From Ruminococcus sp. CAG:563 (GTDB lineage: Bacteria > Bacillota > Clostridia > Oscillospirales > Acutalibacteraceae), in contig FR882075.1 in assembly GCA_000434915.1 (NCBI GenBank), positions 74,559 to 87,978 on the forward strand: a stretch of 13,420 bases of DNA. The letters run 5' to 3'. Of this stretch, positions 6,995 to 12,315 are shown piece after piece. The notes under the pieces were generated by a model. It was not told the origin of the DNA. It saw only the letters and a list, made by a program, of their open reading frames with translations, and did no database searches. The translations under genes were made by a program, and so were the position numbers. How positions within the stretch are numbered: the stretch's first letter is position 1; the number at the start of each line of letters is the position of its first letter.

Positions 6995-7152
6995 TTTTTG
7001 TAAAAATATTCTAAATTTTTGAAAATTCGGGGAATAAATCAGAATCAATGCCTGTTTTGACGATTTATGCTGCCGTCGGCTGCACAAAATATGTCTTTTT
7101 CTGGCTCATCTCGGTTAAATCTGAATGGAACTCGGATAAAGCATTTATGCAG
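6995..7152. other. Non-coding stretch upstream of the str promoter
   Basis: The space between S12 and the XRE gene exceeds 300 bases. Its parts are the rpsL leader, the str promoter, this stretch and the XRE terminator. Nothing convincing is visible here: an open frame starting at 7048 on the plus strand has no ribosome site and runs into the XRE gene, and no RNA gene is recognisable. Confidence 0.5.
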
Positions 7153-7185
7153 TATAAAAAGCTCGCAACGGATATCGAAGCGAGC
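7153..7185 (-). terminator. Terminator of the XRE regulator gene
   Basis: On the minus strand GCTCGC (7180-7185) pairs with GCGAGC (7161-7166) across a 13-base loop, followed by TTTTTATA. It begins 5 bases after the stop and isolates the XRE transcript from the str promoter. Confidence 0.82.
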
Positions 7186-7190
7186 TTTCA

Positions 7191-7820
7191 TCATTTATTC
7201 TTTTTCTTGAAATGCACAAACACGAACACGATTATGCAAATGATTTGAAGTATTGCACTTGAAAAGAAAATGTACTTAAAATCGGGCAGATTTGTAAAAA
7301 GATCGACCGCCGTATAAATGCTTGCGAATGTTGACCAAATTAAAATCGACAGGCAGATACATTGCGAAATGTTGTGCCACCAGATGAAAGAGAATACGCT
7401 CAGCGTGATGAACACAACGGGCAGTGCGAACAGGAACGAATAGTCGGCATACGGCGCAACGGACGGAATCTGCTTAAAAATCAAAAACAAAACCGATGCG
7501 ATGAAATAAATCCCGATTGCCGAAACAAGCGGCACAAACACGGAAATCGAACGCTTGGAACGCCTCTCATTGACAATTCTGTCCGGGGTTTTCGGTTTGT
7601 CCTCCTCGCCCAAAAGGTACGACATTGTGACGCCGAGAGCTTCGCCGATTTTCATTATCGTCAGGACGTCCGGCAGGCTCTCCCCTCTCTCCCATTTGGA
7701 AACCGCTTTGTCGCTGTAATTCAATTTTTCGGCGAGACTGAGCTGGGTTATTCCGCACGCCTTTCTTGCCTCGGTCAATCGCTGACCGAAAATCTTTTTT
7801 ATCTCATCTTCGTTAAGCAT
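7191..7820 (-). CDS. XRE-family regulator with a four-helix membrane domain
   Basis: The 209 residues start with a Cro/CI-type helix-turn-helix at about 10-68 (QRLTEARKACGITQLSLAEKL, then the recognition part YSDKAVSKWERGESLPD and a third region ending MSYLLGEE). After a charged linker (71-91) come four hydrophobic segments at about 93-115, 127-148, 152-174 and 182-203, ending in a basic tail (HFKKKNK). The N-terminus should therefore be a cytosolic DNA-binding domain tethered to the membrane. Such XRE-plus-membrane proteins are common in Clostridia, usually with unknown signal and targets. The ribosome site is weak (GGGTGA). It has its own promoter and terminator and no operon partner; the flanking ribosomal operons do not suggest a target. 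Confidence 0.85.
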   Translation of the reverse strand: MLNEDEIKKIFGQRLTEARKACGITQLSLAEKLNYSDKAVSKWERGESLPDVLTIMKIGEALGVTMSYLLGEEDKPKTPDRIVNERRSKRSISVFVPLVSAIGIYFIASVLFLIFKQIPSVAPYADYSFLFALPVVFITLSVFSFIWWHNISQCICLSILIWSTFASIYTAVDLFTNLPDFKYIFFSSAILQIICIIVFVFVHFKKKNK

Positions 7821-7848
7821 GATTTCACCCTGAAAAATATTTTCTATT

Positions 7849-7877
7849 ATTTTAACACAGTTGTACGCTTTTTACAA
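7849..7877 (-). promoter_or_regulatory. Promoter of the XRE regulator gene
   Basis: Minus-strand TTGTAA (7872-7877), 17-base spacer, TAAAAT (7849-7854) preceded by TGT (extended -10). It lies about 28 bases before the ATG, so the leader is short. Confidence 0.7.
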
Positions 7878-7892
7878 TATTATTTTTGCAGA

Positions 7893-7928
7893 GAAAAAAG
7901 ACCGTTGAATTGCGAGAATTCAACGACC
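7893..7928 (-). terminator. Terminator of rplU-prp-rpmA
   Basis: A 12-bp stem: on the minus strand GGTCGTTGAATT pairs with AATTCAACGGTC around CTCGC, with two G-T wobbles, followed by TTTTTTCT. On the plus strand it is followed by TTTTCTTT, so it may also work in reverse. Confidence 0.92.
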
Positions 7929-7948
7929 TTTTCTTTGTTTAATAAAGA

Positions 7949-8233
7949 TTACTGCTCAACGGGATATACGCTGACCTTCTTGCGATCCTTGCCCCAACGC
8001 TCGTACTTAACAGTACCGTCGATGAGAGCGAAAAGAGTATCGTCAGAACCCTTGCCAACGTTGTTGCCCGGATGGATGTGTGTTCCGCGCTGCTTGTAAA
8101 GGATGTTACCTGCAAGAACAAACTGACCGTCGGCACGCTTTGCGCCAAGTCTCTTTGACTCGGAATCACGGCCGTTACGGGTGGAACCCATACCTTTCTT
8201 ATGAGCGAAAAGCTGAATGTTGATCTTAAGCAT
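7949..8233 (-). CDS. rpmA: 50S ribosomal protein L27, precursor with cleavable N-terminal extension
   Basis: Large-subunit protein whose N-terminus reaches the peptidyl-transferase centre. It has 94 residues including the Firmicutes-type extension MLKINIQLFA; mature L27 would begin HKKGMGSTRNGRDS. In Staphylococcus aureus and relatives the protease Prp removes this extension after an FFA-like sequence; here the site reads LFA/HKKG. Conserved L27 parts follow: LGAKRADGQFV, AGNILYKQRGTHIHPG, NNVGKGSDDTLFAL. CGGAGG, lying inside the end of prp, precedes the ATG, and the two genes overlap by 8 bases. In many bacteria obg follows rpmA; here a terminator and an unrelated gene follow. Confidence 0.97.
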   Translation of the reverse strand: MLKINIQLFAHKKGMGSTRNGRDSESKRLGAKRADGQFVLAGNILYKQRGTHIHPGNNVGKGSDDTLFALIDGTVKYERWGKDRKKVSVYPVEQ

Positions 8234-8549
8234 TTTGACACCTCCGTAGTGTTACTTTAATGTTGTCTGGATAATCTGCGGCTAAAGCCTCGAGATGAAG
8301 CTTTAAGCCCTCAAGAATTTGCTGCGCATCGGATAATTTCGACTTGACGTGAAAGCTCATGAATCCGTCGGAAACATCGGCCTCCGCCTTGCACTTAACA
8401 ATCTCGGTAATCGTGTTCGCCGCCATATAAGCCGCCGAGGAAACAGCCGAACAGATAATGTCCAAACCGGCCTCTGCCGAACCTGAATGACCGCTGATCT
8501 CGAAACCTTCGATTGATTTATCCGAACAGAAGAAATCGATTCTAATCAT
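8226..8549 (-). CDS. prp: Ribosomal-processing cysteine protease Prp (YsxB family)
   Basis: Cysteine protease that removes the N-terminal extension of L27. It has 107 residues, typical length. The catalytic pair is visible as His21 in the EISGHSGSAEAG loop and Cys33 in LDIICSAVSSAAY, the family's GH(x)11C arrangement. The C-terminal part (LEGLKLHLEALAADYPDNIKV) matches the usual ending. It lies between rplU and rpmA, its standard place in Firmicutes, 3 bases after rplU and overlapping rpmA by 8 bases. No clear Shine-Dalgarno precedes its ATG, so translation probably depends on coupling to rplU, which would keep it below the ribosomal proteins. Confidence 0.94.
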   Translation of the reverse strand: MIRIDFFCSDKSIEGFEISGHSGSAEAGLDIICSAVSSAAYMAANTITEIVKCKAEADVSDGFMSFHVKSKLSDAQQILEGLKLHLEALAADYPDNIKVTLRRCQNA

Positions 8550-8552
8550 TGC

Positions 8553-8864
8553 TTATGCGTTGATAGCTGAGATCTCTACCTTAGTATAGGGCTGTCTGTG
8601 GCCCATCTTGCGCTTCTCGTTCTTCTTCGGCTTGTAGGTAAATACAACTACCTTCTTAGCCTTGCCATTCTTGACAGCCTTTGCCGTTACAGTTGCACCG
8701 TCAACATACGGAGCGCCTACAACAATGCCATCTTCCTTACCGACTGCGATAACCTTGTCAAAAACAACTTCGCTGTCAGCTTCAACGTCAAGCTTCTCAA
8801 TGTAGAGGGTGTCTCCAGCCTCAACCTTGTACTGCTTGCCGCCGGTAACGATGATTGCGTACAT
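8553..8864 (-). CDS. rplU: 50S ribosomal protein L21
   Basis: Large-subunit 23S rRNA-binding protein, 103 residues, full length. Recognisable parts are the start MYAIIVTGGKQYKVEAGD, the middle DKVIAVG with GAPYVDGATVTAKAV, and the basic C-terminal signature FTYKPKKNEKRKMGHRQPYTKVEI. AAGGAAGG lies upstream of the ATG, just after the structured leader. First gene of the rplU-prp-rpmA operon. Confidence 0.98.
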   Translation of the reverse strand: MYAIIVTGGKQYKVEAGDTLYIEKLDVEADSEVVFDKVIAVGKEDGIVVGAPYVDGATVTAKAVKNGKAKKVVVFTYKPKKNEKRKMGHRQPYTKVEISAINA

Positions 8865-8875
8865 TCTAACTAACC

Positions 8876-8952
8876 TTCCTTTATTATGGACTCGCTACGT
8901 GGGGCGGAATTAATCACTTGTGCCGCCCGAAAGCGACGCCCGTAATATGCGG
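8876..8952 (-). ncRNA. Structured leader of rplU (L21 leader-like)
   Basis: Between promoter and rplU the transcript can form nested stems: minus-strand TCGCT (8932-8936) with AGCGA (8892-8896), and GGGCGG (8923-8928) with CCGCCC (8902-8907), with a small CAC/GUG pairing inside. A structured L21 leader is a known Firmicutes element at this place, thought to mediate autoregulation. I assign it by position and pairing; a covariance-model match was not run. Confidence 0.6.
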
Positions 8953-8960
8953 TATTTAGA

Positions 8961-8989
8961 ATTTTACCACAAGGGTCAATGTTTGTCAA
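8961..8989 (-). promoter_or_regulatory. Promoter of rplU-prp-rpmA
   Basis: Minus-strand consensus TTGACA (8984-8989), 17-base spacer, TAAAAT (8961-8966) preceded by TGG (extended -10). The start would fall near 8954, just before the structured leader. Confidence 0.88.
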
Positions 8990-9010
8990 CTGTTTTATTA
9001 AATAATTTAT

Positions 9011-9039
9011 TTGACACGGAAAGCGATTGCCTGTATTAT
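9011..9039 (+). promoter_or_regulatory. Promoter of the HAD phosphatase gene
   Basis: TTGACA (9011-9016), 17-base spacer, TATTAT (9034-9039). The predicted start is only about 20 bases before the ATG. It is back to back with the rplU promoter, with 21 bases between the two -35 boxes. Confidence 0.82.
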
Positions 9040-9063
9040 ATATGTATACACGGAGGTGCTATT

Positions 9064-9702
9064 ATGTTTGACAGTATCGGATTTGATCTTGACGGAACGC
9101 TTTGGAGTTCCATGAATTGTATAACGTCGTCCTGGCAGCGGGTTGCCGAAGGATACAATCTTCCCCTGCCGACCGACGAACAGATTAGATCGGTCATGGG
9201 ACTTAACCGTATTGATTTGATGAACAAGCTTTTCCCGAATATGAATAAGAATTTGTCAGAAAAATTCTTTGATGAAGCAACTGTCGCATGCGTCGGTGAA
9301 TTAAGAGAGCATGGCGGAATTCTTTACGACGGTGTTGAGGAAACTCTTGCAGAATTGAGCAAACATTTTAATTTATATATTGTAAGCAACTGTCAGGAAA
9401 GCTACATGGACGCTTTTCTCTCATATCACAAGCTCGGCAAATACTTCTGTGACACCGTTTTTGAGAATCCCGAAACGCTTTCTAAGGGTGAGAATATCAA
9501 GGAAGTTATTGCAAAGCACGATTTTAAGAATTCACTCTATATCGGTGACACTCAGGGTGACAAAAACGCCGCCTCTCTTGCCGATATTCCCTTTGGCTTT
9601 GCTGCCTACGGTTTCGGCACGGTAGACGGTTACGATTATAAATTTGACTCGTTCAGGGATATATTAAAGCTGATAAAAAATAGGAGTGGTAAAATTGACT
9701 GA
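9064..9702 (+). CDS. HAD-superfamily hydrolase (phosphoglycolate phosphatase-like)
   Basis: Cytosolic Mg-dependent phosphatase of 212 residues. Motif I is FDLDGTLW (7-14) with nucleophile Asp8 and acid/base Asp10, motif II is VSN with Ser108, Lys141 (SKGENI) is the likely motif III lysine, and motif IV is GDTQGD with Asp162 and Asp166. A helical cap lies between motifs I and II (about 15-90), the Gph/PGMB-like subclass I layout. The substrate cannot be read from sequence. The ATG at 9064 has GGAGG 7 bases upstream; the frame stays open further 5' but that part overlaps the promoter, so I exclude it. The stop overlaps the next gene by 8 bases. Confidence 0.88.
   Translation: MFDSIGFDLDGTLWSSMNCITSSWQRVAEGYNLPLPTDEQIRSVMGLNRIDLMNKLFPNMNKNLSEKFFDEATVACVGELREHGGILYDGVEETLAELSKHFNLYIVSNCQESYMDAFLSYHKLGKYFCDTVFENPETLSKGENIKEVIAKHDFKNSLYIGDTQGDKNAASLADIPFGFAAYGFGTVDGYDYKFDSFRDILKLIKNRSGKID
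9681..9697 (+). promoter_or_regulatory. Ribosome site that sets a TTG start inside the HAD gene
   Basis: TAGGAG (9681-9686) lies 8 bases before TTG (9695-9697), within the end of the HAD gene. It favours TTG over the GTG at 9686, which shares bases with the Shine-Dalgarno. Confidence 0.7.
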
Positions 9703-10228
9703 AACCGACAACCTCTTTTTTGAAGAATACAAAAAGCTTGACAAACTGTGTTCGGATATATATAACGACAAATACGGAATTTCAACATATATTAAAGATA
9801 TGGAAGATAATGATTATATCGGACAAAAAGCCGTTAAATCATGGCATAGAGTTTATAAGTCTCTGAAGCATATCCGTTGGTTAAGATCGCAAATTGCACA
9901 CGAAGTAAATACCACAGGCATAAGCACATATGATGATATTGAATTTATCCAAAAATTTTATAATCAAATTTTCGCGTCTACGGATCCTATTTCTCAGCTT
10001 GAAAGGTTGGGTAAGTACAATCAGACTTCATCGTTTAAAAAAAGCGTACAGGATATCGAGTACAGGAATTATTATAACGAAAAAACATTCAATGTTGATC
10101 ATGCTGATATTCATATATCCACGAAAAGTGAAAACAAGAAAGGCTCAAAGAAAAAAATTATAGCGGCATTAGTTATAATTACGATAATGATAATGTTTAT
10201 ACTTATATCAAAATATGTGATGCATTAA
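9695..10228 (+). CDS. Membrane-tailed protein with a HEPN-like R-x4-H motif, unknown function
   Basis: I do not recognise a named family. The TTG at 9695 gives 177 residues, with TAGGAG 8 bases before it; the GTG at 9686 overlaps that ribosome site and is unlikely. Residues 1-110 look mostly helical. They include the segment LKHIRWLRSQIAHEVN, in which Arg64-Ser-x3-His69 fits the R-polar-x3-H motif of HEPN domains; a similar 'LRHIRN.LTHE' segment occurs in uncharacterised clostridial proteins I recall. A polar, lysine-rich linker (110-153) leads to one C-terminal transmembrane helix (about 154-173) and a very short tail, so the N-terminal domain should face the cytosol. The start overlaps the HAD stop by 8 bases, indicating translational coupling. 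The gene is more AT-rich than its neighbours. Confidence 0.75.
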   Translation: MTETDNLFFEEYKKLDKLCSDIYNDKYGISTYIKDMEDNDYIGQKAVKSWHRVYKSLKHIRWLRSQIAHEVNTTGISTYDDIEFIQKFYNQIFASTDPISQLERLGKYNQTSSFKKSVQDIEYRNYYNEKTFNVDHADIHISTKSENKKGSKKKIIAALVIITIMIMFILISKYVMH

Positions 10229-10231
10229 ATA

Positions 10232-10260
10232 TTGCAAAATAAATTTATATATGTTAGAAT
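10232..10260 (+). promoter_or_regulatory. Promoter of the small membrane protein gene
   Basis: TTGCAA (10232-10237), 17-base spacer, TAGAAT (10255-10260) preceded by TGT (extended -10), in the 70-base gap after the previous gene. The leader would be about 32 bases. Confidence 0.72.
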
Positions 10261-10298
10261 TAAAGTAGAGATTACTAAACACACATGGAGGTGCTGAT

Positions 10299-10565
10299 AT
10301 GGAGAAGGAAAAGCTTTCGGATATAATCAATAAAAAGGTGCTTTACATTATTTTTGCGGCTCTCGGCGTGCTTGCCGGAGCATTTTCAATCGTTCTTTTG
10401 ATCGTCGAGCACAAAATTTATTCAAACGGAGCTTGGTATATGCTCACCGTTTGCTGGTTTCTTCTGGCAGGGTTCTTTGTATACAGGTATATTAAAACAG
10501 TAAAAGCCGAAAAAAAAGAGGCGCAAATGGTTGCCGAATACAAAGAGAAATATAAGATTAAATAA
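10299..10565 (+). CDS. Small two-helix membrane protein, unknown function
   Basis: The 88 residues hold a charged N-terminus (MEKEKLSDIINKK), transmembrane segments at about 14-36 and 46-65, and a highly charged helical C-terminus (KTVKAEKKEAQMVAEYKEKY) that is probably cytosolic, as the positive-inside rule suggests for both ends. No family recognised. The start is supported by GGAGG 7-8 bases before the ATG. It has its own promoter and terminator, so it is probably a single-gene unit rather than part of the preceding or following operon. Confidence 0.75.
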   Translation: MEKEKLSDIINKKVLYIIFAALGVLAGAFSIVLLIVEHKIYSNGAWYMLTVCWFLLAGFFVYRYIKTVKAEKKEAQMVAEYKEKYKIK

Positions 10566-10602
10566 TAATCCTGCCGTTTACACCCTAAAAAATTAAATCT
10601 AA

Positions 10603-10645
10603 AACCGCCCTTTTTTAATTAAATCGGCGGTTAAATATTTTTTTT
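10603..10645 (+). terminator. Terminator after the small membrane protein gene
   Basis: AACCGCC (10603-10609) pairs with GGCGGTT (10626-10632) across a 16-base AT-rich loop, followed by AAATA and eight T residues (10638-10645). Confidence 0.82.
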
Positions 10646-10676
10646 AAAAATTTTTTTGAAAATTTTAAAAAAGCTA

Positions 10677-10705
10677 TTGACTTTAGTGCGCTAATGTGCT
10701 ACTAT
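10677..10705 (+). promoter_or_regulatory. Promoter of the amino acid ABC importer operon
   Basis: TTGACT (10677-10682), 17-base spacer, TACTAT (10700-10705) preceded by TGC (extended -10). The stretch just upstream (10633-10672) is runs of A and T, as in an UP element, and includes the preceding terminator's T-tract. The spacer holds imperfect repeats (GTGCGCTA, TGTGCTAC) that might be a regulator site. Confidence 0.8.
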
Positions 10706-10736
10706 ACTACCACAATAAAGTTTGGAGGAAAACATT

Positions 10737-11558
10737 ATGAAAAAAATTATTGCAATCACGCTTGCCGTACTTATGGCAGCAATGACATTCATCTTCGCAG
10801 GCTGCGGCGATAAGAAAACCGCAACAGACAGCGACCTTGAATACGTTAAGAACAACGGTAAGCTTGTTATCGGCATCACGGATTTCGACCCGATGGACTA
10901 CAAAGACGCTAACGGCGAATGGATCGGCTTCGACGCTGACCTTGCAAGAAAAGTATGCGAGAAGCTCGGCGTTACTGCAGAATTCAAGGTAATCACCTGG
11001 GGTCAGAAAGAAAACGAGCTTAACACAAAGTCAATCGACGCCATCTGGAACGGTATGACAATCACCGATGCTATCAAGAATGTTGCCGATGTTTCGGGTG
11101 CTTATATGACAAACTATCAGGTAGTTGTTGTTAAGGACGCTAAGTACACTACCGTTGAAAGCCTTGCAGGTCAGACCATCGTTGCAGAACAGGGCTCCGC
11201 AGGTGAATCTGCGATCCAGGCCAATGCAACACTCTCCAAGAGCTATAAGCCCGTTGAAAGCCAGAGCGACGCTCTTCTCCAGGTACAGAGCGGACAGGCT
11301 GCGGCATGCGTTATCGACTACGTTATGGCCGGCTCAATGCTTGTCGAGGGCAAGACTTACAGCAACCTTTCGATCATGAAGGACGTTAAGCTCGGCGATG
11401 ACGAATGCTACGGTATCGCTTTCAGAAAGGGCTCCGACATCGTTGCAGCAGTCAACACAGCAATTTCCGAGCTTGTTGCTGACGGAACAGTTAAGACCAT
11501 TGCCGAAAAATACGGTCTTCAGGACAGCATTGTAACTGACTTTCAGGCTACAAAATAA
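10737..11558 (+). CDS. Amino acid ABC transporter substrate-binding lipoprotein (SBP family 3)
   Basis: The 273 residues form a lipoprotein precursor: basic start MKKIIAITL, a hydrophobic stretch, and lipobox FAGC with Cys23, which would anchor it to the outer face of the membrane. The mature part is a two-lobe family 3 binding protein: LEYVKNNGKLVIGITDF, GEWIGFDADLARKV (62-75), DAIWNGMTIT (101-110), GQTIVAEQGSAGE (145-157), and CVIDYVMA with the conserved Asp194. Family members usually have 'TxxR' after the ITxx segment, the Arg binding the ligand carboxylate; here it reads TDAIKN (Ile113), so the ligand contact may differ. The ATG at 10737 follows GGAGG by 8 bases; an earlier TTG overlaps that site. 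Permease and ATPase genes follow. The amino acid is not predictable. Confidence 0.93.
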   Translation: MKKIIAITLAVLMAAMTFIFAGCGDKKTATDSDLEYVKNNGKLVIGITDFDPMDYKDANGEWIGFDADLARKVCEKLGVTAEFKVITWGQKENELNTKSIDAIWNGMTITDAIKNVADVSGAYMTNYQVVVVKDAKYTTVESLAGQTIVAEQGSAGESAIQANATLSKSYKPVESQSDALLQVQSGQAAACVIDYVMAGSMLVEGKTYSNLSIMKDVKLGDDECYGIAFRKGSDIVAAVNTAISELVADGTVKTIAEKYGLQDSIVTDFQATK

Positions 11559-11584
11559 TTATTGAATTTAGTTGAATACGGTTT

Positions 11585-11612
11585 TAGGGTAAGGGCGAAT
11601 ACCTTTACCCTA
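11585..11612 (+). promoter_or_regulatory. Intercistronic hairpin between binding-protein and permease genes
   Basis: TAGGGTAAGGG pairs with CCTTTACCCTA (11 bp, one G-T) around the loop CGAATA. No T-run follows, so it is not a classical terminator. Hairpins here in importer operons can protect the upstream mRNA, giving more binding protein than permease; that role is inferred. Confidence 0.7.
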
Positions 11613-11640
11613 TACTGTTGTTTCAGAGAGGATTTAACAC

Positions 11641-12300
11641 ATGAGCACATCATTTTGGGACGTAACGGTAAACCTATTCGTCAACGGCTTTTTGCCGACC
11701 CTAAAAATCTTTGCGATAACGCTCGCCTTCGCCCTGCCGCTCGGATTGATTATCAGCTTCGGCTCCAGAAGTAAATTTCAACCGCTTCGCTGGCTCGTCA
11801 GAACCATTGTTTGGATAGTCCGCGGCACTCCGCTTATGCTTCAGCTTATCGTTTTTTATTACGGACCCGGACTCCTGACCAAGGGTGAATTCATGCTGGC
11901 TTGCGAACCGGCGGTTTATCTTACCTTTATTTTTAACTATGCCTGCTATTTTTCCGAGATTTTCCGCGGCGGCATCGAATCCATCCCCACCGGACAGTAC
12001 GAAGCCTGTAAGGTTCTCGGAATGACAAAAGCAGAAACCTTTTTCCGAGTAATTCTTTTGCAGGTTATCAGAAATGTTGTTCCCCCAATCAGCAATGAAG
12101 TAATTACACTTGTCAAGGATACATCACTTGCAAGAATTATTACGTATTATGAAATCATATTTGTCGCCGAAAGCTACATCAGAGGCAGCGGAATTCTTTG
12201 GCCGCTTCTCTATTCCGGTGTATTCTATCTTGTTGCAAGCGGATTGCTGACAATTCTTTTCAACAAGATCGAAAAGCGGCTCAACTTCTACAAGGTATAA
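11641..12300 (+). CDS. Amino acid ABC transporter permease (HisM/GlnP type)
   Basis: Membrane subunit of the importer, 219 residues, family length. Hydrophobic segments lie at about 12-39, 52-76, 88-107 and 184-208. The family motif RGTPLMLQL is at 61-69. The cytosolic EAA loop that contacts the ATPase begins at Glu121 (EACKVLGMTKAETFFRVILLQ), and KDTSLARI is at 159-166. The usual Pro near the end of the EAA motif ('LPQ') is Leu-Gln here. Only one permease gene is present, so it likely works as a homodimer. GAGAGG lies 9 bases before the ATG; the 82-base gap before it contains the hairpin. Confidence 0.95.
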   Translation: MSTSFWDVTVNLFVNGFLPTLKIFAITLAFALPLGLIISFGSRSKFQPLRWLVRTIVWIVRGTPLMLQLIVFYYGPGLLTKGEFMLACEPAVYLTFIFNYACYFSEIFRGGIESIPTGQYEACKVLGMTKAETFFRVILLQVIRNVVPPISNEVITLVKDTSLARIITYYEIIFVAESYIRGSGILWPLLYSGVFYLVASGLLTILFNKIEKRLNFYKV

Positions 12301-12315
12301 GGAGGGCTGAAAAAA

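Noticed and set aside
7048..7248. Plus-strand 66-codon open frame upstream of the str promoter
   Set aside because: It has no ribosome site or recognisable content, crosses the XRE terminator and runs into the XRE gene on the other strand.
7362..8099. Plus-strand 245-codon open frame opposite the XRE and rpmA genes
   Set aside because: It spans two well-supported minus-strand genes, their promoter and a terminator, and has a composition typical of antisense frames.
8920..9063. Upstream extension of the HAD reading frame
   Set aside because: It crosses the rplU leader and both promoters; the ATG at 9064 with GGAGG starts directly at the family's FDLDGT region.
10722..10736. TTG start five codons before the importer lipoprotein ATG
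   Set aside because: That TTG overlaps the GGAGG ribosome site; the ATG at 10737 gives a normal lipoprotein signal.
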